The position numbers and the translations under genes are program-made. A DNA stretch of 64,000 nt from assembly GCA_003024175.1 (NCBI GenBank), contig MDYQ01000032.1, forward strand, positions 1-64,000, read 5' to 3'. A model generated the notes under the pieces. That model was not told the origin of the DNA, made no database searches, and was given only the letters and a program-made list of their open reading frames with translations. Shown one piece after another: positions 33,229 through 50,611 of the stretch. Positions within the stretch are counted from its first letter, which is position 1, and the number at the start of each line of letters is the position of its first letter. The stretch is from Planoprotostelium fungivorum (Eukaryota > Evosea > Variosea > Cavosteliida > Cavosteliaceae).

Positions 33229-33936
33229 ATAAATATCAAGATGAGACAAGGAGGTTCTCTCTCGTTCTTCACATCATCATCACGTGACGGTGTTCGAACA
33301 TCTGATGTTCACGACCGAGATGACATCTTGCGGTGGATTCACACTTCGTTCTATATATAATTTACATTGGTGTGTCGCACGAGCTTTTCAATTGAGACCG
33401 AGACACTACGCTGGATTCCACCTCTTCAATTTGCGTGTGGGCTCCTCCGAAATTTCCCTGGAGGAAGGTCGTCAGGGTAATTGATGGATACACTATCGAA
33501 TCGCACTCACTTCACGACGACCACACGATGATGCACAACCGCCAAGCATAACTCTTACGACGACCAACGAAGGCTGAGATGGCACGACAGATCGCTGAAC
33601 ATCGACCACCGAGTCAGGCCGGAATCATTGAAGATAATGGAGGAGCATGACAGGAAGAAGAGTCGAGTGGACGCAGGGTCGATTTGTATAATTAAGTGTA
33701 ATGCCTAGACAATGAACGATTCACACGAAGACGGTGTCATTCTTTTCATGTCAACATCGACATTGAAAGGTGAACGTGCGGTTGTGTTGGTGACCCCTGG
33801 CTGAAGAAGAGAGAGCCACTGGGTCCAACGAAGACACCGATTTCTCGTTCGTGACGTCAACACCAAGCGAGAGAGGGTGTGAAGAGCATGAGGTGGGGGT
33901 GAACCCTTCCAAACAGCCACACGTTCTCCTCGCAAT
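33229..33936. other. Intergenic region between convergent genes
   Basis: About 700 nt between the GMC stop and the PARG stop, unusually long for a convergent pair in this genome. It contains a TATA-like word (CTATATATAA at about 33351-33360) with no long reading frame behind it. A short or non-coding transcript is possible, but none is supported. Confidence 0.4.
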
Positions 33937-35555
33937 TTATTCAAACAGCTCATCCGCTTCACTCATCGTCTCCAGAGTGAGTTTCCCTCTCAAATTTTCC
34001 ACTTTCTCGATCAATTTCGCTGCCTTCTGTCCGCTGTACTTCTTCACGACCTGACTCGATCAATGGAACAGAACAGACGACATCAACTTACTCTCTCTAT
34101 CTCCTCTCCATACGTCTCGTCGCCGTACGTACACAAGTCCAATCGTATGTTAGCTGCACTAGCGGCAATCCAAAGCAATAGGAATTTGAGACGAGGATTT
34201 CCCGCGTAATGACCGCAACCCCACAGCGCGCTCACGCCGACCGAGAGTCCCAATTCGGAGGCCAGACTGAAGGCCACGTAAGCCTGAGGTGGATCAATCT
34301 ACAACGCGTCCGTTTTCCTCCACCTTTCTCATCTCACGCGAGACGTTGGCGGGTTCCAATTGAAATTTCATCGATTCGTATTTCGAACCGAAATGATCGC
34401 ATTCTAATGCATCCATGGCGATGATGACTCGATTCTGACTCTTTGTTATACCCTCCTTTGTTCTTCAGAACGATGACATCATCACACGTCATCACCTGAT
34501 CTTCTCTTCCCAGCAGTTGTAGATCGATGCCGTATCCTCTACAACGAGAAATCCTGGCCGCACCCTTCACGGACACTGCCTCTTGATCTTCCATAGAAGA
34601 GAAGATCCAAATTAAGACACAAGCTTCGCTGCTGGTTCCTAACAGAATCTCCTCTTGCGAGCCCGTCTTACCAAAGCCTGCAGATCTGTTCGCACAATCG
34701 ATCTGTTCGTATTCAGAGGGATCGGAATGTGCGAGGAAGATACGAGGATGATGCGAGGAGAATGCGGCGTACCTCGGCTTCGTTTGGAGAGTCACCGATG
34801 TCACCGTACACTCTCACACCGATTTGATCTGTTAGATTGACGTCATTCCACGTGGGTGTCTATCTATTCGTCAATCTCTAGAAGCAAATAAAGAGTTTCA
34901 ATGTGAAGACCATAGCCTCCGTATTGTGATTATCATTGTGTTGATGTGATCATCGATGACGATCGATCGCATCTCATCACCTCTTCTGTCGACAGGGATT
35001 TTCTCGAGAATTCTATCGTGTCGTCTGAATCGATCATGCCTATTCTTCTCTTCAGATCGACTGTAGCTCATGATCTCAATCACCTTCAGCGAAGGATTTG
35101 AAATACAACAAAAGTGTCTCTAAATACACGTGAGCTGATGGTAGCTCACTGAAATGCCAACATCGAAAATCATGATACAGATCTCTGTGCATCCACTCTG
35201 GGCGAGTCAATGTGCAGAGGAACATGTGTGACAACAAACAGGCAACCTCGTGGTGATCAGAGTGTGGTGTTACAGATGAACTCACCTGCCGTCTAGTCAA
35301 GCTCATTCGAGCTGATGAACCAGCGGGTAGATGTCTTAATTTTCCATCAGGAAATAGAGTTGGAAGCTCTAGTGCCAATTTTTTGATGATAGGTACAACC
35401 TTTCGCAATAGAAAGTCCGTATCGATGGCGTCACTTGCATTATAGAGGAGTATCTGGTATCGTTGGAAAATATCTTCAGAAGAATGCCACCTGAGGTAGG
35501 GCACAGACGTCGTCGAAATCTTTCGAGGTGAAGAAGACGATGCATCGAACGACAT
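33937..35555 (-). CDS. PARG: Poly(ADP-ribose) glycohydrolase
   Basis: The minus-strand exons spell the PARG catalytic domain in order. First is the helical part LLRKVVPIIKKLALELPTLF and VACLLSHMFLCTL, then YFKSFAE and MIDSDDTIEFSRKSL. Next comes the ADP-ribose site IDCANRSAGFGKTGSQEEIL, with the two catalytic glutamates of QEE. After it come MEDQEAVSVKGAARIS, VIIAMDALECDHFGSKYE and REMRKVEENG. Last is AYVAFSLASELGL followed by ALWGCGHYAGNPRLKFLLLW. The usual GGG before QEE reads GFG here. PARG removes poly(ADP-ribose) made by PARPs after DNA damage, in nucleus and cytoplasm. The start is uncertain: ATG at 35555 is in frame, while an overlapping open frame to 35742 could be an alternative first exon. 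The stop lies in GAATAAA (33937-33939). Confidence 0.88.
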
Positions 35556-36025
35556 CCTCTAACTCATTCCACTCCTTCTCGATTTCACCTTTGACCAGAT
35601 ACCACGAGTCTTCATCGTGATTCGGCAGCAAGGTGAACCCGTCCATCGATCTCTGATTGTCCGTGTGACTGTGAAATCTCCATTTCAACTTGAATACCAA
35701 ACTGAACGTTCTTTTATACCATTTTATAGTTTCACCTAGCACACATAGACTGCACTATCTTCGTCACCCTTGCAGACATGCCCCTGAATAACACATATAA
35801 GATACAGCGAAGATACCACGATTCACTTCTCGTTCAGCCATCGGTTCTGCGGTATATCGCGAATCCCACAGACTTTCATCAGGTTGCCCGAGGACAGCAC
35901 TTGATGTATCTGAGTCTCAAATTCTCTTCTAATGGTATTGAGTGTTCCTTTTCATTCTTCAGCTGCCTGCGAAGAGGAGAAGGCCACCTGTATATCCTGT
36001 AACTATTCGTCATTCATCAGAAGAC
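35556..36025. promoter_or_regulatory. Intergenic region, PARG / glucan-enzyme divergent promoters
   Basis: Holds the upstream regions of both genes and possibly an extra 5' exon of PARG (open frame 35476-35742 on the minus strand). No other gene is supported. Confidence 0.35.
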
Positions 36026-38521
36026 ATGTTTGTACCATCGTCGACACTAAGGTCTATTGCCTTCATCCTTCTCACCTGGACCACTCTATGCAGCTCTCTG
36101 ACCCTGGGTCCGTCAGTCACAGTTAGGGTGAGACCCATGCTGATCGTTAGAGGATCTCATCTTTCTGCAGAACCTCCGTCTATTCTACGGCAACGATGAG
36201 TATTGGGTGAAAGGTCAGCTGTGATATTGAACAATGAGGGTTCACATTATTCAGGCATGGCCTATTCACCGTCACCACTTGCCAAAGTAGTCGACGGACA
36301 GAACTATGGAACCGGTCTGTGCACTCCAAAGCGAGCTTACAGCCCCGGCTCTTACAACAATGTCAGTCTCTGTTCTTCAATCTCACATCGCCATCTCATC
36401 TCATACAGATCCAAATGACATCACCCTGCTTCTTAGAAGATTACTTTGATGGTACAGTGTATCCTGGAGGTCCTTCAGGTGGATGGTGGAATGGTGTCTG
36501 GCAGAGAGACTTCCCTCTAATGAAGCAGCTGGGCGTCAACACGCTCCGCATCTACCATGCCGATCCCATCACCTCTCAAGAAGTCTCTTCGAATCCAAAG
36601 TATAATGACAAGTCCATCATCGGTGCAAACCACATCCCCTTCTTAGATCTCGCTCAATCCTACGGCTTCAAGGTGAACGATAGACATTGACATCATGCAT
36701 TGTCTCTCTACGATCGTCATCGATCTGACGGTGATAAGGTGATCTTCCCTCTGTATGCACCCGAGGCAGGCATAGCTACACTGTCTCAAGCGTTCATGTT
36801 CGAGTACATCGAGAATCTCATCGATGAAGTGGGCTATCATCCCGCCGTACTCAGTGAGTATGACGGCATCATACGTCAGACTGACGTCACGCAGTGTACC
36901 AGTTTGGAAACGAACTGCAGTTCCTCAATAACGACAACTCTTACGTGGACAAAGTTAACACTTACCTCGACCACGCCAAGAACTACCAAGTAAGCTTCCC
37001 ACTGATTCTCCATGGATTCTCCATGGATTCTCCATTGACCTCCCACAGATCCAACGATGGGGTAGATCTATCCCAGTCTCCACTGCCCTCATCGATTACC
37101 CTCCCTACTACAACTCCCTCGTTCCCGCCTTGAAAGTCGACGTCATCACGACGAACGCGGGCTACCGTGGATTTGATTTTCAAAATCTATGGTCGGGCGG
37201 TGGTTCCTCTTTTCTCGGCCTGAAGACTCTCTCTTGCCTGACGGGGAAGCCGGTACTGATTGGAGAGATGGGTGTACATTCCCACCAAAGCTCCTCGGCG
37301 CAATTCGACGTCGCACAAGCCTTTCCAAGGATGACGAGCGACCTCGTGGTACACAAATCGAGCGGCGCCATCGGTGGAGTCTATTTCGAGTGGCAAGAGG
37401 AACACTGGAAGGGTGTAGCATCTACAACGGAAGATTGGACCCAGGCGGCCGATGTTTTCATGGGTGCCATCAGTCTGACACCCGGCTCCGGACAATTTCC
37501 GGTCGACGTGGCCCACACAAAAGTGGGAACGGCTTACGATTGGAGTGGAGCCGTGCAAGCTTTCTCTATGGATCCATTTTCATCAGCTGCTCCGTTGAAA
37601 TTATCCGTAGTGAGTCTTTTTATGATGATTGGGAGGGAGTGACGAACGTTGTAGACACAATCAAATCTTTGCGCGGGAATTTCGGGCGGACTGTACAGTC
37701 CGGGTACAGTGAGTGCGGCCGATTCAAATCCGCCAGCATCTGCCTTCACTCCTACCACCCAATCTCCATCTACAACCAGCCAGCTATCCACGGGTACCTC
37801 TTCGTGCACGAATATGTACTCTCAGCTCACTTGCAAGATTGCATCAGAAGATCCCAGTCAGACAGACTCTGGAAAAGTCTCTGGTGCCAGAAATTGGCTC
37901 TGCAGTAACTACGCACAATTCTGCGTGGACATCAACGGAGGGGGTACCTATTCCAATTGCAATGCGGTGGAACAATTGTCGTACGCCATGAACTTGTACT
38001 ACAAGCAATTCTCATCCCAAGGGGTCTCGGCTTGCAGCTTCGGAGGCATCGGACAATTGTACACTCCGGCAAGTCCATCTACAACCAGTCAACCAGTCAT
38101 CGTCAACCCTTCCCCTGCTCCTACCACGGTCATTCCCGCCCCCACTACGGCCTCTCCCACCCCTACGACATCCACCGGGCAATATTGTCCCAGCTGGTTG
38201 AGTCAGTGTGGAGACTCCTGCTACAGACCATCCGAATACAACTGTCAAAATCAAATTCTCTCAAGGAAGGACTTACCTGCTACCACCAGCGATAGCAACG
38301 ATGGAAACGTTTTCCCGCCAAACACCGGAGGAGCGTGTGGTAACTTGGCCAGCTGCAATGGACAGTGCTACGACCCCAAAGTCTACACGTGCACAAAGGA
38401 CTCTGTCAATTCTAATCCCGTCTTGTGTTACGGTGCAAATGGCTCGGCTGCGAGCTGCAACGGACAATGTTACAATCCTTCCACGTACAAGTGTAACGGT
38501 GGTGGTTTGGTATTGAATTGA
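36026..38521 (+). CDS. Secreted GH72-like glucan-active enzyme with X8 domain and Cys repeats
   Basis: A signal peptide (SIAFILLTWTTLCSSL) leads into a TIM-barrel glycoside hydrolase of the fungal Gas/Phr type: YWVKGMAYSPSPLA, RDFPLMKQLGVNTLRIYHAD, then the acid/base motif VLMYQFGNELQF (across an intron) and the nucleophile motif PVLIGEMGVHS. The family elongates or remodels beta-1,3-glucan. After a Ser/Thr linker comes an X8 (CBM43) domain with six Cys, including NWLCSNYAQFCVDINGGG and CNAVEQLSYAMNLYY. Three tandem short repeats follow at the C-terminus with the pattern C-x(5-8)-C-x(2-3)-CY-x-P-x2-Y-x-C (CNGQCYDPKVYTC and relatives), perhaps carbohydrate binding. It probably acts in spore or cyst wall building. 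The stop TGA at 38519-38521 lies only 60 nt from the convergent SLD5 stop. Confidence 0.85.
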
Positions 38522-38581
38522 AGATAAATACGTGTAAGTCCCTTGTGATGATTACAACAACAAGAAGGTCGTACACATTTA

Positions 38582-39495
38582 TCAGAGGAGTTCTACCTTC
38601 CCTTCCACAAGGAGGTGTTGTATCGGTCGATATCTACAAGGTGTGAGGAAGTCCGATGAGAAGGATCGTCACCTGATGAGGACCACATCGTTTTCGTTGA
38701 GCTCGGCAAACTCGTCCGTTCTGATGATGATGAATGGATGGAGGAGACGAATGAAACTCACTGGTCGTCCAGCTCGATCTGTCCAATCCTCTCCAAGACC
38801 CTGCAGATGACGTATTCATCGAGATTGATGCGAGCAGCTGCACCACATCAATGATGAGCTCTCTGAGATGAAACTCACTCATGGCGTCTTCTTCTCCAGA
38901 GTTGACTCTGTCTGGGAGGCTCTGGAGAAATGATTCCCGATAATGGCTCTTGATCAGATCAGTGTATGATTGGGCGAACTTCTGTTCTGAAGGGGAGAGC
39001 CGTTGGTGATAAGTCTCGTCAGATACGAATTTAGAGTGGTGTTTTTCAATCTAAGAGCATGTTATGCAACATATTCTTATTATATGTATTGAATGATCGT
39101 TAGACGCAGATGTACTCACCTTCACGATTCTAGAACGTAGATAACTTCGTAAGAGGTACGATATCCGATCAATCTCCATCTGCTGGAAGCTAGTGAAGAG
39201 TTTCTCTTCAAATTGAAACTCTGTGAATGGTCCATTGATCCTCTGTTTCTGTTGTCCATCTTTCAATCTTCGCATGTTCTTCGAATCCCATCGCATACGG
39301 GAGTGATGAGAATGATTGATTGCAATTCACCTGACTCCTCAGACTCTGTTTGATCTGATCCACCAACTCCTCTTTATACTCCAACAACTCCGGTGCTGAT
39401 CTCTCATTTAGTGCCGCCGTCTTAATCTTCTGCACCAGAGAACCCTTCCCTCCCTCATCTTCAGCGTCAATGATATCTAAAGGATTGATAGGCAT
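38582..39495 (-). CDS. SLD5: SLD5 / GINS4, subunit of the GINS replication complex
   Basis: Exons join to about 210 residues. The N-terminus has SAPELLEYKEELVDQIKQSL. The GINS A-domain core is FQQMEIDRISYLLRSYLRSR with IVKIEKH following, then LSPSEQKFAQSYTDLIKSHY. The small B domain has LDEYVICRVLERIG and the family-typical end LIRYRPIQHLLVEGKVELL, with TGA at 38582-38584. SLD5 is the core subunit of GINS (Sld5-Psf1-Psf2-Psf3), part of the CMG helicase at the replication fork. Four or five short introns. It starts with MPINPLDIIDAEDEG. It is convergent with the glucan enzyme and divergent from the CHD gene. Confidence 0.9.
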
Positions 39496-39922
39496 ATCCA
39501 GCTCTGTCTAGTGACCGTTTGAGAGGATGAGGTCCAACAATTTGAACTCGTTGTTTGCCGTAAATTGCGCGGGAAGCCGTTTTGTAGGCAGGGCCTGTTG
39601 GTTGTTTGAGGATTTATCAGCATTTTCCCCCGCGAACACAAGGCAACAGATCATCTGATCCATTATCCACCTCAAAGTGCATCAAGCTCAGGAGAGTCAA
39701 AAGGGGTGGTGTGGAAGGTAATTATAAGAAGTTGAATCACCCTTCACTCTTCACATCACAAAGTACATACTCCTCTCATGTCACACGAACCTATTCTACT
39801 GTTTGACTCCCGCACCTTCTTCATCATCACTTCCTCCCGCTCTCCATCATCCTCACACTCCATCTTACACCATCCGTCGTCTCCCCTCTTCTCTTCCTTT
39901 GAGACTAACTTTCGGAACAGAC
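39496..39922. promoter_or_regulatory. Intergenic region, SLD5 / CHD divergent promoters
   Basis: About 430 nt between two divergent nuclear-function genes. It contains pyrimidine-rich stretches just upstream of the CHD start. No further gene seen. Confidence 0.4.
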
Positions 39923-46140
<6,218 letters not shown>

Positions 46141-47054
46141 ATATCTCTGTATCACTCTCTCTTCTCTTCTTTGTGTGTCGATGGTGAACAGAAAGTGGAA
46201 AGATCTGCGTTCACTGGTGATTCGTGCTCGCAGCGAGAGTGGATGGAGAGGGGACGTGCACACGGCCTCCTTCGTGTAGTTGATGAGATATCGAGTGTAT
46301 TGTCACATCATCTTCGGTCCTCAGACAGTAGTGCTCCGTTCTTCTTCCCATTAGAACACATCTTCTGGTCCCCCTCGAAACTTACGTGACCAATCGACCC
46401 CATTCTGTTTGTTAGATAACCTCCAATTCATCAGAAAGGAATCCCATCCTATCAGTGCATCCATCTCTGACTGATGTGTCAACTTTGGTATCGGGCTTAT
46501 CCGGTGCCAGGTCCTATGGAGTGAAGTGTACATAGCGAAGAGTGGAGCTTCCCTCTATCATGCCGAACGGTGTAACACGAGATTCAACGTAGACCACCAC
46601 AACCGGGTCGAGTGACCAGCAAGCCCGCTGGAGACTCGTCTATAAAGCCTTCTCCTCGAAGACAAAACGGCCGCGTCACCTCCTTGACTATCCTCCCTCG
46701 CTACAGCCCGGAAAGGTCAACGCCCAAAATGGAGGCATACGAAAAGACAAAGCTCATTCCTTCATCTCCTTGACAGATGATACGAGACTATTCGTATAAA
46801 CTTGCAATATGTGGGGGGATTAGTGGAAATATGCGATGCATCTGACAGGGTCGGGCCTATGGAATCTCTCATTTTATGGTTTCCTCTATGGTTTGTAACA
46901 GGAGCTCCGCTGGGATATCAGAGGTACTGGCTCCAAGCACTATTTATAAGCAGATATGCGCTACCGTAAATCTACAGGGTAAGTCGCGTGTGTTTGTCTT
47001 GAGGTTGAGTCACATCCCCAACTCATTTTCTATCGCTCCTACATTCGAACAAGT
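46141..47054. promoter_or_regulatory. Intergenic region with TATA-like boxes
   Basis: About 900 nt without a supported protein gene. It contains TATAAA at 46641-46646, followed about 85 nt later by a 14-codon open frame (ATG at about 46729) that I do not call a gene. It also has TTATAAG at 46945-46950, about 105 nt before the start of the secreted peptide gene, which is the best promoter candidate in the window. Confidence 0.45.
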
Positions 47055-47440
47055 ATGAAGGTTGTCGCCATTGCCATCGTCATCTGCATCATCGCCGCCG
47101 CCCACGCCGCCAGCATCTCCGATGATTTCCCCCAGCCTCCCTATGATTTCATCTCCAGCTCGAGCGTGAACCAGTCCCCCACCGCTGTCAAGTGCCCCGA
47201 CAACTGTGGAAACCCCAACACCCCTACTTGCCTGTGGAACGAGGCCATCCAGGACACCTGCTCTGCCACATATGCCAAGAGATCTACCCTCGCCAAGAGA
47301 GCTTGCACTGGTGGAGCTCAGGGATGTGGACCCGTCTGCTACTCTAACGGTCAGGGTGAGTGGACACAATCATATCATACGATGTGACATCTGATCGTGC
47401 TTTAGGAGGATACGCCTGCGGATGTGTTAGCTGTGGATAA
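47055..47440 (+). CDS. Secreted cysteine-rich peptide precursor with dibasic processing sites
   Basis: About 110 residues: a signal peptide (MKVVAIAIVICIIAAAHA), then a propeptide with four Cys (including CPDNCGNPNTPTC), then two Lys-Arg sites (YAKR and LAKR). The last KR is followed by a 29-residue end with six Cys in the order C-x7-C-x3-C-x9-C-x-C-x2-C, ending CVSCG. One intron (about 47355-47405) interrupts the end, and the stop is in GGATAAAT. The layout is that of Kex2-processed peptides such as defensins or mating factors. The C-x3-C and GGY-x-CxC parts recall the cysteine-stabilised alpha-beta fold, but the spacing is not canonical. Codons end in C almost throughout, unlike the neighbours, which suggests very high expression. 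A TATA-like box lies about 105 nt upstream. Function unknown. Confidence 0.8.
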
Positions 47441-47550
47441 ATATTTCCAAACCTGGTATAATACACCAACTGTTCAAATGATTTTCTTCATCATCCTTCC
47501 ATCGTTAGAATAACGTGTGTCTGTGAAAAGAGTTGTCCGTCACAAACGCA

Positions 47551-48731
47551 TCACGTTTTATTTAACATGTCGTGAAGTTCAGACAAAACGGGTCCAACTT
47601 GTCCCTCTATCTTCAGAGCTGCCGCTTCATCTCCCCTCGTGGGTCCGATATTGACGATGGCCACAGGAATGTCATGATGCATCGCGTGATGTATGAACCG
47701 ATACACCGAGTAGACCTGCAGCGATGTCCCCGCTACCAAAATCCCATCACTCTACTCCATCATCAATGCACCGTCGCTGTGTTCGATCTTCACCTTCGAT
47801 ACCATGTCCATGCTGTATTTGACCTTCTCGGTGGGCACACTCTCACCAAAGAAGACGACGCAAGGTTTCATGATGCCCTCTCTGCAGTTCGGACAACACG
47901 GCACGTTGAACTTGGAGTAGTCGACGTTTCCGAGGTCCACGTCACCGTCCGCCCTCTGTCTCGACTTATCACCTTACATCTGCGTCAGAAATGTAGACTT
48001 GGTGGTGTGACTCACTATAATACCTTATCTTGTCTGGTGAATTGATGTTTGGATTGGGTTCTGTCATGAGTCATTCATGATGAAGGAGAAGGTGACAATA
48101 CCTCGCAGTGGTTCTTCTGTGACGATTGGATTCCAATCTGGATTTGCATCTTTCAGGATGTTTTGAAATTGAGGTCGATCGACTTTGTAACCACAAGAGA
48201 GACAAGCCACCTGCTGCATGTCAGCCTCCGTGGACGTCGATGGTGAGATGATCTTGTAGACGATGCGATGATGAGAGAAGGTGATCACCTCGTGAGTGTT
48301 TCCGTGTAGTTCTGTGACGTGTTGACTTCCTGCGCGGAGGTGAAGGCGATCCACGTTCTGTGTGATGAGATGTTTGATCCTTCCCTCCTTCTCCATCGAT
48401 GCGATGACTTTGTGGCCTACGTTGGGCTGATGAGAGCTGAACTCTTTCCAGGCGGCCATGTTTCTACGTAGAGTGTCAGACGTCAATGGTGATGGGATGT
48501 GATCACCTGGCCCAATATCGCTTTCTCAAGCTGTCGCTTCGAACGAATTCCGTGTAAGTGGTCGGCTTGTGTCCTTTGCTGTAGCTGCCATTTGGACTGC
48601 GATAATCAGGTATCCCGGATTCCGTGCTGTTGTCTTAAGTGTCATCGTGATGGTCACACCCACCTCAAGCCAGCGCCAGTGATGGCGATTAAATGTTTCT
48701 TCTTCGAAACAAAATCTGTCAGTGCTTCCAT
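47551..48731 (-). CDS. Sirtuin (SIRT4-like, class II) NAD-dependent deacylase
   Basis: The minus-strand exons encode a sirtuin fold: IAITGAGLSTESGIPDYRS (NAD site), EFSSHQPNVGHKVIASMEK, ITQNVDRLHLRAGS (QNVD motif), VTELHGNTHEV with the catalytic His, and a zinc site CLSCG plus VPCCPNCREG. These are followed by MKPCVVFFGESVP, ILVAGTSLQVYSVYRFIHHA and VAIVNIGPTRGDEAA. The QPNxxH and ELHG context and the zinc spacing fit the SIRT4 class, which in animals is mitochondrial (ADP-ribosyl- or deacyl-transferase). No clear targeting peptide precedes the start at 48731, so an upstream exon is possible. AATAAA occurs inside the last codons before TGA at 47551-47553. Confidence 0.9.
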
Positions 48732-49173
48732 CTTGTCTCTAGATACCTAGGATCATATCGATGGGTGATTGGTAATCTCGAAGGCGTCATCTCACTTTAG
48801 AAGGTGCAACAGGAACTAAATTGAGAGTATCTCCAAATGCAGTCGCAGTGGTGACATTCTGAGGAGCGACAGAGAACTGTCTGCAATGACAACTCTTTTG
48901 GAAAGACCTGTTCATCCATAAATGACATATCACAAACGAAGGTGCACCTCAAAGACAGTCCCCTCAACATGGATAGCGTGTGTGAAACCTTCAATGATGC
49001 CTGACCTCACGTGACTTCTATCTACAACGTACACCCGAACCTTCTGAAGCGTGGAAATGTTCTTGAGGAAGCTTCATACAGTTACACGCACGCAAACTCC
49101 CATTTTTCATTCTAGCAGCAACACAAGACCGATCAAGTATAAGACAATCAATATACATCCCTTCTATAGAAAC
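48732..49173. other. Intergenic region, sirtuin / GST divergent
   Basis: Holds the promoters of both genes. An in-frame ATG at 49057 would add a basic, Ser/Thr-rich leader to the first GST, possibly a mitochondrial presequence. TCTACAACG occurs at 49020. No separate gene is supported. Confidence 0.35.
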
Positions 49174-50411
49174 ATGAGTGAGACGAAGGTATCTTGGATC
49201 AGCAACAACGAAAAAGATGGACGTTTCAAGAGATCGGAGAGAACTTTTCGAAACAAGTTGGGAGATGAAGAGTATGCTTTGGAGAAAGGAAGGTATCACC
49301 TCTACGTATCGTGGGCTTGTCCTTGTGAGTCATACTCTATGAATCGGAGAATTGATAGATCACAGGGGCTCACCGCACTCTCATCACTCGTCATCTCTAC
49401 GGTACGTAACTTAATCGTTCTTCAGAATTCTAATTTGACTAGGAATGGACGACATCACCTACGATGTGGTCGACTTCCTTCTGAAGAGACCCGCCGGTTG
49501 GACATTACACGCCAACGATCCAGATGCAACGAAGGACACTATCAATGGCTTCGAAAGATTGAGACAAGTGGGTTTATCCTCTTAACGAAGTTCGTCTCTG
49601 ATCGAATGAACAGGTGTATGAGCAGTCGAAACCCGATTATGATGACACAGTTACTGTTCCCATTCTCTACGATAAGAAGACAAAGACCATCGTCAACAAC
49701 GAGTCCTCCGAGGTGCACATCGAACCATCTGCCCATTTCTGATCCATCGCAGATCATTCGCCAATTCAATTCCGTCAGATCATCTTGGGCCACGAGAAAC
49801 CAAGACATCGACATCTATCCTGAGCATCTCAGAAGCAAGATCGATGCCGTCAACGAATGGGTGAGTTCCATCATCATCTTGCAGGCTGAAAGACGACAGA
49901 TATACAACGACATCAACAACGGTGTATACAAGACTGGATTTGCCACGTCTCAAACCGCTCACGAAGAGGCATTCGATAAGCTCTTCGTCGCTCTCGACAA
50001 GGTCTGTCCATCATCTTTACATCACCATCATCTCCTTCATCATGTGAGTGACAGAGGACACAGGCAGAGAAGATACTGTCAGAGAACAGATATCTGTGCG
50101 GCGAAGACTTCACAGAGGCAGACATCCGTCTGTGGGTGACACTCATCCGGTTCGATGTGGTCTATGTAGTCCATTTCAAGTGCAATCTGAAGAGAATCGA
50201 AGACTATCCCAACTTGTCCAACTACCTGCGAGAGCTGTACTCGTGGCCATGCTTCAGAGACACGACCAACTTGTTCCACATCAAGCATCATTACTACGAG
50301 TCGCACGATCACATCAACCCCTTTAAGATCGTACCCAAGGGACCTCTCGTCGATTTCAACACACCCCACGACAGAGAACGTCTGAAGGCAGGAAAGAAGC
50401 CACAGTTCTGA
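49174..50411 (+). CDS. Glutathionyl-hydroquinone reductase-like GST (ECM4/Xi class), copy 1
   Basis: The protein begins MSETKVSWISNNEKDGRFKR and carries the Xi-class signature FRNKLGDEEYALEKGRYHLY then SWACPWAHRTLITR (joined across an intron), with catalytic Cys in ACPW. Later motifs are VPILYDKKTKTIVNNESSEIIRQFN, here read in two parts, IDIYPEHLRSKIDAVNEW, INNGVYKTGFATSQTAHEEAF and LIRFDVVYVVHFKCN. It ends in KAGKKPQF with TGA at 50409-50411, followed at once by AATAAAT. The family reduces glutathionyl-hydroquinones with glutathione. An upstream in-frame ATG (about 49057) could give a longer, perhaps mitochondrial, form. Six short introns. It is tandem with copy 2. Confidence 0.9.
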
Positions 50412-50611
50412 AATAAATCGAACGCGTGGATGTGGACATTGAAATGATCGCATCATCATCAACTTCTGCTCGTGACGCGAAGTGATTGCGTCATCAGGTT
50501 CTGAATGGCGTAAATGTTTCCGAGGCTTCATCGGCGAAATCACCTCAACGCCGTCGACTCTCATTCAATCCACAGCATAAGAACAGACAAGCCGAAGAGA
50601 TTCGTATAAAC

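Noticed and set aside
34510-34555. GTTGTAGAT and CTCTACAAC pair in the PARG gene as an intron hairpin
   Set aside because: The interval is coding (ISRCRGYGIDLQLLG) and matches the PARG family, so it is not an intron.
35778-36002. Open frame upstream of the GH72-like gene (MPLNNTYKIQRRYHD)
   Set aside because: It is out of frame with the signal-peptide start at 36026 and shows no family signature. It is more likely part of the divergent promoter region.
46729-46775. Short open frame (14 codons) behind the TATAAA at 46641
   Set aside because: Too short, with no signal peptide or family match and no splice continuation that keeps the frame.
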